From Actinomycetota bacterium (lineage in GTDB: Bacteria > Actinomycetota > Geothermincolia > Fen-727 > Anoxymicrobiaceae): DNA of 5,507 bases. The notes below the pieces were generated by a model that saw nothing but the letters and a program-made list of their open reading frames with translations, did not search any database and had not been told where the DNA came from. This document shows, piece after piece, positions 1-5,507 of this stretch. The stretch lies in contig JAENXM010000123.1 of NCBI GenBank assembly GCA_016649525.1, positions 1-5,507 of the forward strand, written 5' to 3'. Within the stretch, counting starts at the first letter, position 1; every line of letters begins with the position of its first letter. A program made the position numbers and the translations under genes.

Positions 1-624
1 CTCCTACTGGTTCCCGGGTGTGGAAATAAAAAGGTGGTCACGAAGTCTGATGACACCGAGGGCAGGCCTGAACGGGTCACAGGATATGAGGCCATGCAGT
101 ACTGCGAGCCGGCGGCCGATAAGTGGGAGAAGGAGAACTGGGTCATCCAGATCAGGGACGGCGACCCTGACGGCATCAACAGGGCGGGCAAGGGAAGGAT
201 ATGGGAGGTCTATTTCTTCAGCCCGCGCCCGGAGCAGCACAGCGAATTGTTCGTAATCTACAACCGGGGGCACGTCTGGCCTAACGCCCCGGTAGATAGT
301 AAGGGCGGTGACAAGGGGCTGGAGATCTACCGACAGAACAAACCGAAGCCCTTTCTGGTCGATTCCGGCGAGGCGTACGCCGTCGGTCTTAAGAACGGCG
401 GTGGCGAGTACCTCGATAGCCATGCGGATGCGCAGGTTCACGCGGTACTTCGATGCAAGGCCGACTACGACGCGGTCGGGGAAACGATGCCGGCTCCGAA
501 GTACAAGTGGATATGGGATGTGACATACCGCGAGCCACGCGTTGACTCCGAGATCCTTCACGTGATGGTCGACGGGATGAACGGCGAATTCATCACAAAG
601 GAGACCCAGAAACCGATACCTTGA
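1..624 (+). CDS. Probable lipoprotein with two PepSY-like repeats (5' end outside window)
   Basis: No known named family is recognised. The reading frame is open from base 1, so the gene begins upstream. The first visible codons read LLLVPGC followed by GNKK. This looks like the end of a lipoprotein signal peptide, with a lipobox-like VPGC and the lipidated Cys at bases 19-21; Pro at -2 is not canonical. The GTG at 34 is in frame but has no ribosome binding site and would cut off the signal peptide, so I do not use it as the start. The roughly 190-residue mature part is hydrophilic and has two similar segments, at bases 199-279 (IWEVYFFSPRPEQHSELFV...) and 511-591 (IWDVTYREPRVDSEILHV...). Each has W-[ED]-V, then PR, then SE, then a G near the end, which resembles the strand-rich end of PepSY domains. 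Such domains are often extracytoplasmic and linked to protease inhibition or envelope roles. That function is inference only. The gene ends at TGA 622-624, 147 bases before metK, and is probably a separate unit. Confidence 0.75.
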   Translation, partial: LLLVPGCGNKKVVTKSDDTEGRPERVTGYEAMQYCEPAADKWEKENWVIQIRDGDPDGINRAGKGRIWEVYFFSPRPEQHSELFVIYNRGHVWPNAPVDSKGGDKGLEIYRQNKPKPFLVDSGEAYAVGLKNGGGEYLDSHADAQVHAVLRCKADYDAVGETMPAPKYKWIWDVTYREPRVDSEILHVMVDGMNGEFITKETQKPIP

Positions 625-664
625 TAGCTAACGTGGGTACCTGAAGATACCGGTGCAATCTTGA

Positions 665-673
665 TGCTATAAT
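665..673 (+). promoter_or_regulatory. Extended -10 promoter, probably for metK
   Basis: The sequence TGCTATAAT is a perfect extended -10 element for the housekeeping sigma factor: TG at 665-666, one base, then consensus TATAAT at 668-673. No good -35 hexamer lies 16-18 bases upstream, which is usual for extended -10 promoters. Transcription would start near base 680, giving a metK leader of about 90 nucleotides. It lies between the upstream lipoprotein gene and metK and points towards metK. The motif is seen directly; activity is inferred. Confidence 0.6.
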
Positions 674-708
674 GTCCGATTAAGGGCTAGACTGCGGGAG
701 ATGTTTAT

Positions 709-743
709 CCCTCTTCCGATTGATGGAAGGGGGTATAATTTTT
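709..743 (+). terminator. Terminator-like hairpin with T tract in the metK leader
   Basis: Bases 709-717 (CCCTCTTCC) pair with 725-733 (GGAAGGGGG) to give a 9-bp stem with one G-T wobble and a 7-base loop. TATAATTTTT follows at 734-743, with five T residues in a row at 739-743. This fits an intrinsic terminator. It could end transcripts from the upstream lipoprotein gene. Because it lies downstream of the extended -10 promoter at 665-673, it could also act as an attenuator of metK. The T tract is short and broken by A residues, so efficiency may be modest. Confidence 0.5.
734..739 (+). promoter_or_regulatory. Second TATAAT, possible alternative metK -10
   Basis: A perfect TATAAT lies directly after the hairpin stem and overlaps its T tract. 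A start near base 746 would give a short leader of about 25 nucleotides ahead of metK. There is no recognisable -35 hexamer at 711-718 and no TG extension, so this is a weaker candidate than the element at 665-673. It may only be part of the terminator tail. Confidence 0.25.
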
Positions 744-760
744 AAAGCAGCCTTGAGAAT

Positions 761-765
761 GGAGG
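761..765 (+). promoter_or_regulatory. metK ribosome binding site
   Basis: GGAGG lies 6 bases before the ATG at 772 and is a strong Shine-Dalgarno match that fixes the metK start. The overlapping segment GGAAGG at 764-769 repeats the 3' arm of the upstream hairpin (725-730), so the hairpin's 5' arm could in principle pair here instead. Confidence 0.85.
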
Positions 766-771
766 AAGGAC

Positions 772-1971
772 ATGGCGAATGATTACAGATTCCTGACGTC
801 CGAGTCGGTTACAGAGGGCCATCCGGATAAGGTCGCGGACCAGATCAGCGACGCTATCCTCGACGCCATCATAGCGAAGGACTTCAATTGCCGGGTGGCG
901 TGCGAGACGCTGGTAACGACAGGGCTCGTAGTCGTCTCGGGCGAGATAACCACGAGTATCTATGTTGATATACCCCGCATCATCCGGGATACCGTCAAGG
1001 ATATCGGTTACACGAGGGCCAAGTACGGCTTTGACTATGAGACCTGCGGCGTGGTGACCTCTATCGACGAGCAGTCTCCTGACATACGACAGGGTGTGGA
1101 GCACTCGTACGAGGAGCGTGACGGAGAGGTTACGGACGAGAAGCTGGATCTGCTGGGTGCGGGAGACCAGGGAATGATGTACGGGTTCGCCTGCAACGAG
1201 ACCGAGGAATTGATGCCGCTGCCGATAATGCTCGCGCACAAACTGGCGCATCGACTGGCGGACGTGCGGAAGGCTGAAGTGCTGCCGTACCTGAGGCCCG
1301 ACGGGAAGACCCAGGTGACGGTTGAGTACGAGGGCTTGAGGCCGGTAAGGGTCAAGAACATCGTCATAGCCGCCCAGCACAGTAATGAGGTCGATCTCGA
1401 GAACCTCATGGTCCCTGACATCGAGGAGCATGTCGTAAAACCCATAGTGCCGGTCGAGTTCATGGAGGACAAGCCTGAAATCATGGTCAACCGGACGGGA
1501 AGGTTCGTGCTGGGGGGACCGATGGGAGACACCGGCCTTACCGGCAGGAAGATAATCGTCGATACCTACGGGGGTGCCGCAAAGCACGGCGGCGGGTGTT
1601 TCTCGGGCAAGGACCCCACGAAAGTGGACCGTTCGGCCTCGTACATGGCGCGCTATGTGGCGAAGAACGTCGTCGCCGCGGGGCTCGCAGACCGCTTTGA
1701 GCTGCAGATCGCCTACGTTATCGGGACCGCTCACCCCGTGTCAGTGTGCTGCGAGGCTTTCGGGACGGAGAAGGTCTCGATTGAAAAGATAGAAGAACTG
1801 ATCAAAGAGAACTTCGACCTGAGGCCGGCGGCCATAATACGGGATCTCAAGCTGCTCAATCCGATCTATAAGAAGACGGCGGCATACGGGCATTTCGGGC
1901 GCAGGGAAGAGGGTTTCACCTGGGAGCGTACGGATAGAGCGGATATACTTAGAAAAGAAGCGGGCCTGTAG
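772..1971 (+). CDS. metK: S-adenosylmethionine synthetase (methionine adenosyltransferase)
   Basis: This enzyme makes S-adenosylmethionine from methionine and ATP, releasing phosphate and diphosphate. It is cytoplasmic, normally a tetramer, and uses Mg2+ and K+. The 399-residue product has the normal full length for bacterial MetK. Visible landmarks are SESVTEGHPDK at residues 10-20, with the active-site His17 and Asp19; the first family signature GAGDQGMMYGFA at 129-140; DTGLTGRK at 253-260; and the second signature GGGCFSGKD at 273-281, followed by PTKVDRSASY. The Cys at 276 replaces the more common Ala, which the family pattern allows. The C-terminal part (YGHFGRREEGFTWE at 372-385) is also typical. 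All expected catalytic residues appear present. The ATG start is supported by GGAGG at 761-765. It is the first gene of the tight metK-def-fmt-rsmB cluster, with def 15 bases downstream. Its product is the methyl donor for RsmB. Expression may be controlled by the promoter and hairpin in the leader. Confidence 0.99.
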   Translation: MANDYRFLTSESVTEGHPDKVADQISDAILDAIIAKDFNCRVACETLVTTGLVVVSGEITTSIYVDIPRIIRDTVKDIGYTRAKYGFDYETCGVVTSIDEQSPDIRQGVEHSYEERDGEVTDEKLDLLGAGDQGMMYGFACNETEELMPLPIMLAHKLAHRLADVRKAEVLPYLRPDGKTQVTVEYEGLRPVRVKNIVIAAQHSNEVDLENLMVPDIEEHVVKPIVPVEFMEDKPEIMVNRTGRFVLGGPMGDTGLTGRKIIVDTYGGAAKHGGGCFSGKDPTKVDRSASYMARYVAKNVVAAGLADRFELQIAYVIGTAHPVSVCCEAFGTEKVSIEKIEELIKENFDLRPAAIIRDLKLLNPIYKKTAAYGHFGRREEGFTWERTDRADILRKEAGL

Positions 1972-1973
1972 TC

Positions 1974-1978
1974 GGAGG
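1974..1978 (+). promoter_or_regulatory. def ribosome binding site supporting a TTG start
   Basis: GGAGG begins 2 bases after the metK stop codon and lies 8 bases before TTG at 1987. This strong site is the main reason for accepting the TTG as the def start; no ATG or GTG in frame offers a better N-terminus. Confidence 0.8.
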
Positions 1979-1986
1979 TACGTCGC

Positions 1987-2493
1987 TTGACCCTTGAGAT
2001 AAGAAAGCTCGGGGACCTTCTGCTCCGAGAGAGATCCCGCGAAGTAGAGGAAGTGGACCAGGAGATCAAAGACCTTATCGAGGCCATGGGGGAGACCCTG
2101 CACGGCGTTACTGGAAGGGTTGGGCTCGCCGCATTACAGGTCGGCGTACTGAAAAGATTGTTCGTCTACGATATCGGCCACGGTGTCCGCAGCATCATAA
2201 ATCCCACTATTCTGGATTCCGAAGGGGCGAAGGAATGCGAGGAGGGCTGCCTCAGCGTTCCGGGTGTCTTCGTTTCCTTGCCCCGCTACGACCGCGTCAG
2301 GATGAGGTGTACGACCCTCTCGGGGCATAACATCGTCATCGAGGCGCAGGGTTTACTGGCACAGGTCTTCCAGCATGAGTGCGACCACCTCGACGGGGTA
2401 CTGATAATCGACCGGTGTGACGAGGAAGAACGTAGAAGGGCACTCGAAGAATATCAGGAGCTTGAGCTGCAGAGGGAGCAGAGTAGCGCTTGA
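1987..2493 (+). CDS. def: Peptide deformylase
   Basis: Def removes the N-formyl group from the initiator methionine of new polypeptides as they leave the ribosome, using a bound metal, usually Fe2+. The 168-residue product has normal bacterial length. The TTG start is supported by GGAGG 8 bases upstream and gives the expected N-terminus, with IRKLGDLLLR matching the family's usual G-D-P-V-L-R. Motif I reads RVGLAALQVG at residues 44-53. It keeps the catalytic Gln51 but has Arg in place of the usual first Gly, and Leu where Pro is common. Motif II is EGCLS at 86-90 with metal ligand Cys88. Motif III is QHECDHLDG at 129-137 with metal ligands His130 and His134 and catalytic Glu131. The catalytic set is therefore complete and activity is expected. 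Residues 144-168 form a charged, probably helical tail rich in Glu and Arg. fmt, which adds the group Def removes, follows after 16 bases. Confidence 0.97.
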   Translation: MTLEIRKLGDLLLRERSREVEEVDQEIKDLIEAMGETLHGVTGRVGLAALQVGVLKRLFVYDIGHGVRSIINPTILDSEGAKECEEGCLSVPGVFVSLPRYDRVRMRCTTLSGHNIVIEAQGLLAQVFQHECDHLDGVLIIDRCDEEERRRALEEYQELELQREQSSA

Positions 2494-2500
2494 AGAGCCT

Positions 2501-2512
2501 GGGGATACCTTG
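2501..2512 (+). promoter_or_regulatory. Translation start region of fmt (weak SD and TTG)
   Basis: The fmt frame is open further upstream, but homology to Fmt begins at LRVLFFGSDEF, whose first codon is TTG at 2510-2512. The only Shine-Dalgarno-like sequence is GGGGA at 2501-2505, just 4 bases from the TTG, which is weak and close. With the def stop 16 bases upstream, translation may depend partly on ribosomes finishing def. Confidence 0.6.
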
Positions 2513-3448
2513 AGAGTACTTTTTTTCGGCAGCGACGAGTTTGCTCTGGATTCCCTTGCACGTCTGGCGGAGAGCAGTCACCTGCTGGTCGGTGTAGTCG
2601 GGAAGCCAGACAGGCCGTCCGGCAGAGGCCTGAAAGCCTTACCCACGCCTGTTGTCGACAGGGCCAGCGGAATGTCTCTGTCTGTCTGGCAGCCTGAATG
2701 CCTGGCCGAGTCCGGCCTTACAGAAGTAATCAATGCACATGAGTGGGATGTGGGGGTCGTGGCGGCCTACGGTGGTCTTATCCCGGAATGGCTTCTTTCA
2801 CTGCCGCACTTCGGGTTTATGAATGTCCACCCCTCGCTTCTGCCCAGGTACAGGGGGGCCGCGCCGATCGAGCGGGCGATCATGAACGGTGCCAGCATCA
2901 CGGGAGTCACCACCTTCAAGATGAACGAAAGGCTGGACGCGGGTGACATCCTGCTGCACGAGGAAGAGCCCATATACGAAGATGACACCGCGGGTACACT
3001 CCGCCAAAGGCTTGCGCGCATAGGGGCAGCCCTTCTTGTAGACACCCTCGATAGCCTCGAGGCCGGTAGCGTCGAAGCCGTTCCACAGGAGGAGGACAGG
3101 GCGACTGAAGCTCCGCCGATCAAGAGCGAAGAAGGCAACATTGACTGGCGACAACCTGCTGAAAGCCTGGACAGGTTGGTAAGAGCGCTGACCCCCGAAC
3201 CTGGGGCATACACTTACTTCCGGGGAAAAAGGATAAAGATGTGGTCTACCCGGATTACGGACGTGCCACAGGAAAACGAGCCGGGGACCATTCAGAACAT
3301 GGGCAAAGAAGGGTTCCTCGTGAACACAGGGAGCAATTGCCTCCGGCCGGTTCTGCTTCAACCGGAAGGGAAGTCACGGATGGGCGACGCAGAATTCTCC
3401 CGGGGGCAGCGCATCACGAGCGGTGAGAGCTTCACCCGGGAGCCCTGA
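2510..3448 (+). CDS. fmt: Methionyl-tRNA formyltransferase
   Basis: Fmt transfers the formyl group of 10-formyltetrahydrofolate to Met-tRNA(fMet), creating the bacterial initiator tRNA. From the TTG start the product is 312 residues, close to the 310-315 of well-known Fmt proteins. The N-terminal Rossmann-like formyltransferase domain covers about residues 1-205. It includes the loop KPDRPSGRG (32-40) and the segment MNVHPSLLPRYRGAAPIE (104-121), which contains Asn105 and His107. GVTTFKMNERLDAGDIL (132-148) contains Asp143. These match the catalytic Asn106, His108 and Asp144 of the E. coli enzyme with an offset of one. The C-terminal tRNA-binding domain starts near IDWRQPAESL (211-220) and ends with LLQPEGKSRMGDAEFSRGQRI (282-302 region), as in the family. 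It is followed by rsmB after a single base, so the two are almost certainly co-transcribed and probably translationally coupled. A longer version starting at 2417 would overlap def by 77 bases and add sequence unlike Fmt. Confidence 0.97.
   Translation: MRVLFFGSDEFALDSLARLAESSHLLVGVVGKPDRPSGRGLKALPTPVVDRASGMSLSVWQPECLAESGLTEVINAHEWDVGVVAAYGGLIPEWLLSLPHFGFMNVHPSLLPRYRGAAPIERAIMNGASITGVTTFKMNERLDAGDILLHEEEPIYEDDTAGTLRQRLARIGAALLVDTLDSLEAGSVEAVPQEEDRATEAPPIKSEEGNIDWRQPAESLDRLVRALTPEPGAYTYFRGKRIKMWSTRITDVPQENEPGTIQNMGKEGFLVNTGSNCLRPVLLQPEGKSRMGDAEFSRGQRITSGESFTREP
3438..3442 (+). promoter_or_regulatory. rsmB ribosome binding site, deciding the ATG start
   Basis: GGGAG lies inside the last codons of fmt and 7 bases before ATG at 3450. 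It favours that ATG over the in-frame GTG at 3423, which has no convincing Shine-Dalgarno sequence. Confidence 0.7.
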
Positions 3449-3449
3449 T

Positions 3450-4808
3450 ATGCTTAAATCGGGGAAAGGCTCTCGTGTGCCTGGCGAAGGGGCACGCGAG
3501 CTTGCTCTCAAGGTGCTCCTGGATTCCGAGCGCAGGGATGCGTATCTGAACATCCTCCTATCATCCAAACTCGAGTCTTCTATACTAGATCGCCGCGACC
3601 GGGCCTTCACGACGGAACTGGTGCAGGGAACCATGCGGATGAAGGGCACCCTCGACTGGGTACTTGAGAGATTCTCAGACCTTGAGCCTGGTTCCCTGGA
3701 ACCGGCTCTCCTCTGGATCATTCGGTTGTCCGCTTACCAGATGTTGTTCATGTCGGTTCCTGACCATGCGGCTTGCGACCAGGGTGTCAGGTTGGCACGG
3801 CGGCATATTGGAAGGGGAGGCGCCGCGTACGCGAACGGGGTTCTCAGGTCGCTGGCGAGGGGCAGGGACGAGATAACCTACCCCGACCCTGATGAGGATT
3901 TTGCACGTTATCTCGAGGTGAAATACTCCCACCCGCGATGGGTCATAGATATGTGGATCGACGAACTCGGCAAGGATAGGGCAGAATCACTCTGCGAAGC
4001 CGATAACGTTCCCCGGCCGGTATCCATACGGTGCAATCTCTTGAAGACCGGCAGGGACTGGCTGGCTTCGTCGCTCAGTGGACGCGGCTTAAACGTTGAC
4101 ACCTCTCCACTGGTGCCAGAAGGGATTCTGCTGAGCGGAGGCGGTTCAATCGGGGCGCTCGAGGAATACCGGAACGGGGATTTTACTGTTCAAGACCAGG
4201 GTTCCGTTCTTGTCGGCCACGCCGTTTCGGCCCGGCCGGGCATGCGTGTTCTGGACATGTGCGCCGCACCGGGAGGGAAAAGCACTCACCTCGCCGAGCT
4301 CATGAATAATAACGGCAGGGTCCTTGCACTTGACATCAACGCTGCAAGGCTTTCACTGCTCGAGGAATCTGCGGTGAGACTGGGGGATACGATAATCGAA
4401 GCGAGGGTGATGGATGCCACATCGGCGAGCAAGGTGATCGAGGAGCGCTTCGACCGCGTGCTCGTTGACGCCCCGTGCACCGGGCTCGGTACGCTATCGC
4501 GAAGGCCAGATGTGCGCTGGCGCAAGGCAGCCCGTGACATTGACTCACTGTCCCGGCTTCAGGTTGATCTTCTCACCGAGGGCTCCAGGATGCTCGAGGC
4601 CGGCGGGATAATGGTATATTCAACGTGCACTATCTCAAAGAAGGAGAACGAGTCTGTGGTAGAGGAATTCCTGGAAAGCAATCCCGGGTTTTCGTCTCTT
4701 GATGCCGGCTCGCTCGTGCCGGGAGGTTTGAGCGGTCGCTACCTCCAACTTTTCCCCGACGTACACGGCTGCGACGGGATCTTCATCGCCGCTCTTCGCT
4801 GTGGGTAG
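3450..4808 (+). CDS. rsmB: 16S rRNA (cytosine-967-C5)-methyltransferase
   Basis: RsmB methylates C967 (E. coli numbering) of 16S rRNA with S-adenosylmethionine as donor. From the ATG start the product is 452 residues, similar to B. subtilis RsmB and slightly longer than the E. coli enzyme. An N-terminal NusB-like RNA-binding domain covers about residues 15-137, with typical blocks DRAFTTELVQGTMR (50-63), LSAYQMLF (93-100) and YANGVLRSLAR (127-137). The methyltransferase part includes SHPRWVIDMW (160-169), FTVQDQGS (245-252), S-adenosylmethionine-binding motif I LDMCAAPGGKSTHLA (268-282), and motif IV DAPCTGLGTLSRRPDVRWR (340-358) with Cys343. Motif VI YSTCTISKKEN (390-400) has Cys393, the expected nucleophile. 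Near the end, YLQLFPDVHGCDGIFIAAL (431-449) is the usual RsmB C-terminus. Both conserved Cys residues are present. The start lies one base after the fmt stop (TGA-T-ATG), pointing to translational coupling. An alternative GTG start at 3423 would add nine residues and overlap fmt. Confidence 0.97.
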   Translation: MLKSGKGSRVPGEGARELALKVLLDSERRDAYLNILLSSKLESSILDRRDRAFTTELVQGTMRMKGTLDWVLERFSDLEPGSLEPALLWIIRLSAYQMLFMSVPDHAACDQGVRLARRHIGRGGAAYANGVLRSLARGRDEITYPDPDEDFARYLEVKYSHPRWVIDMWIDELGKDRAESLCEADNVPRPVSIRCNLLKTGRDWLASSLSGRGLNVDTSPLVPEGILLSGGGSIGALEEYRNGDFTVQDQGSVLVGHAVSARPGMRVLDMCAAPGGKSTHLAELMNNNGRVLALDINAARLSLLEESAVRLGDTIIEARVMDATSASKVIEERFDRVLVDAPCTGLGTLSRRPDVRWRKAARDIDSLSRLQVDLLTEGSRMLEAGGIMVYSTCTISKKENESVVEEFLESNPGFSSLDAGSLVPGGLSGRYLQLFPDVHGCDGIFIAALRCG

Positions 4809-4872
4809 AAGAGCTATTCTTCGAGTGCCAAAAGTCGAGAACTGAAGTATTATCATTTCGTATGCTGTTTTT

Positions 4873-4885
4873 AAGGCGGAAAATG
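4873..4885 (+). promoter_or_regulatory. Translation start region of nadE
   Basis: The purine-rich AAGGCGGA at 4873-4880 sits just before ATG at 4883 and is a moderate Shine-Dalgarno match. It favours this ATG over the in-frame ATG at 4862, which would add seven residues (MLFLRRK) and has only AT-rich sequence without a binding site upstream. Confidence 0.6.
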
Positions 4886-5507
4886 GAACTGGTTGAGCAG
4901 ATTGTCAGATGGGTAAGGGAGCAGGTCGAAACAGCCGGTGCCAGTGGGACCGTTTTCGGGATGAGCGGCGGTCTGGATTCCTCGGTTGTGGCGGTCCTGT
5001 GCCGAAAGGCCGTCGGCGAAAACTCGCTCGGTGCGATAATGCCCTGCCACAATGACGAGGCGGACCTGGAGGATGCGAGGCTGGTAGCCGATCAGTTCGG
5101 TATTCCTACGGTGACCGTTGATCTGGGGCCGGTTTTTAACACGCTCCTGGCACAACTCCCTGAAGCCTCGAGATCCGCGGTGGTAAACCTGAAACCGAGG
5201 CTGCGCATGCTTACTCTTTATTACCTTGCAAGGGACAGGGGTTTTCTGGTAGTCGGCACAGGTAATAAGAGCGAGATAGAAGTCGGCTATTTTACCAAGT
5301 ACGGGGACGGCGGAGCTGACATATTGCCGCTGGCCTCGATATACAAAACGGACCTCGTTGGCATGGCAGAAGAACTTGGCGTTCCTTCCAGGATCATAGA
5401 GAAGACCCCCAGCGCCGGCCTGTGGGAGGGCCAGACGGACGAGGGAGAACTCGGTATCACTTACGCGGTCCTGGACGAGATCCTCAAAGCCACGGAAGCC
5501 GGTCGAA
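4883..5507 (+). CDS. nadE: NH3-dependent NAD+ synthetase (3' end outside window)
   Basis: NadE performs the last step of NAD+ synthesis: ATP activates nicotinic acid adenine dinucleotide as an adenylate, which is then amidated. The 208 codons seen are open to the window edge, and ammonia-dependent family members usually need roughly 40-60 more. The ATP pyrophosphatase loop SGGLDSS is at residues 28-34. VVGTGNKSEIEVGYFTKYGDGGADILPL (123-150 region) carries the GTGNKSE block and the YFTKYGD segment. KTPSAGLWEGQTDEGELG (174-191) is the conserved C-terminal block of the family. The product begins directly with this domain and lacks the large N-terminal glutaminase (nitrilase-like) domain, so it should use free ammonia, or ammonia from a partner, rather than glutamine. 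It follows rsmB by 74 bases. That gap shows no strong promoter or terminator, so read-through from the rsmB operon is possible. Confidence 0.95.
   Translation, partial: MELVEQIVRWVREQVETAGASGTVFGMSGGLDSSVVAVLCRKAVGENSLGAIMPCHNDEADLEDARLVADQFGIPTVTVDLGPVFNTLLAQLPEASRSAVVNLKPRLRMLTLYYLARDRGFLVVGTGNKSEIEVGYFTKYGDGGADILPLASIYKTDLVGMAEELGVPSRIIEKTPSAGLWEGQTDEGELGITYAVLDEILKATEAGR

Noticed and set aside
34..36. GTG as start of the first gene
   Set aside because: There is no ribosome binding site, and the frame is open upstream with a lipoprotein-like signal sequence ending just before it.
4..561. Open frame of 185 codons on the - strand opposite the lipoprotein gene
   Set aside because: The + strand frame has a signal-peptide end and an internal domain repeat, which support it as the real gene. 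The - strand product has no recognisable motif, and I judged it a shadow.
680..771. Known SAM riboswitch class in the metK leader
   Set aside because: I looked because metK is a usual target. The leader of about 90 bases shows only the simple hairpin, with no arrangement I can match to SAM-I, SAM-II, SAM-III or SAM-IV. An Infernal search against Rfam would settle it.
742..1734. Long open frame of 330 codons on the - strand opposite metK
   Set aside because: It lies almost wholly within metK, which has all family motifs. The translated product shows no recognisable domain, and long antisense frames are expected opposite a GC-rich, strongly biased gene.
2417..2509. Upstream extension of fmt into def
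   Set aside because: The added 31 residues do not resemble Fmt, and they overlap the def coding sequence. Fmt homology starts exactly at the TTG at 2510.
4808..4822. Hairpin GAAGA/TCTTC after rsmB as a terminator
   Set aside because: The stem has only 5 base pairs, mostly A-T, and no T tract follows, so it is unlikely to terminate transcription.
4848..4853. TATTAT in the rsmB-nadE gap as a nadE promoter
   Set aside because: It is one mismatch from the -10 consensus, but there is no -35 element or TG extension at proper spacing. AT-rich gaps give such matches by chance.
1397..5172. Repeated CTCGAG hexamers scattered through the genes
   Set aside because: Several copies (for example near 1397, 3569, 3910, 4159, 4359 and 5168) look like a motif, but most are explained by common codons such as CTC GAG for Leu-Glu in GC-rich genes, and the spacing is irregular.

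Overview
This 5.5 kb window is a conserved bacterial housekeeping segment, about 55-60% GC by eye, with every supported gene on the + strand. In order it holds the 3' part of a probable lipoprotein gene with two PepSY-like repeats (1-624), a 147-base gap with a strong promoter-like element and a terminator-like hairpin (625-771), metK (772-1971), def (1987-2493), fmt (2510-3448), rsmB (3450-4808), a 74-base gap, and the 5' part of nadE, which runs off the right edge (4883-5507).

Spacing of 15, 16 and 1 bases makes metK-def-fmt-rsmB look like one transcription unit, with nadE possibly at its distal end. The genes form a coherent set. MetK makes S-adenosylmethionine from methionine and ATP. Fmt formylates initiator Met-tRNA, Def removes the formyl group from new proteins, RsmB uses S-adenosylmethionine to methylate 16S rRNA, and NadE completes NAD+ synthesis. 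Apart from the envelope lipoprotein, all products should be cytoplasmic.

The def-fmt-rsmB core is typical of Bacillota and Actinomycetota, and metK lies near it in many Actinomycetota. Frequent AGG (Arg) and ATA (Ile) codons at moderately high GC argue against the usual high-GC Streptomyces-type actinobacteria. A deep-branching actinobacterial or clostridial-type lineage is a guess; the sequence alone does not settle it.

I found no mobile element, CRISPR array, tRNA, rRNA, phage gene or clearly new multi-gene system. The points most worth checking are the metK leader (perfect extended -10, then a hairpin with a T tract, with possible competing pairing to the ribosome binding site), the duplicated domain in the upstream lipoprotein, the absence of priA between metK and def, consecutive TTG starts in def and fmt, and an altered motif I in the deformylase.
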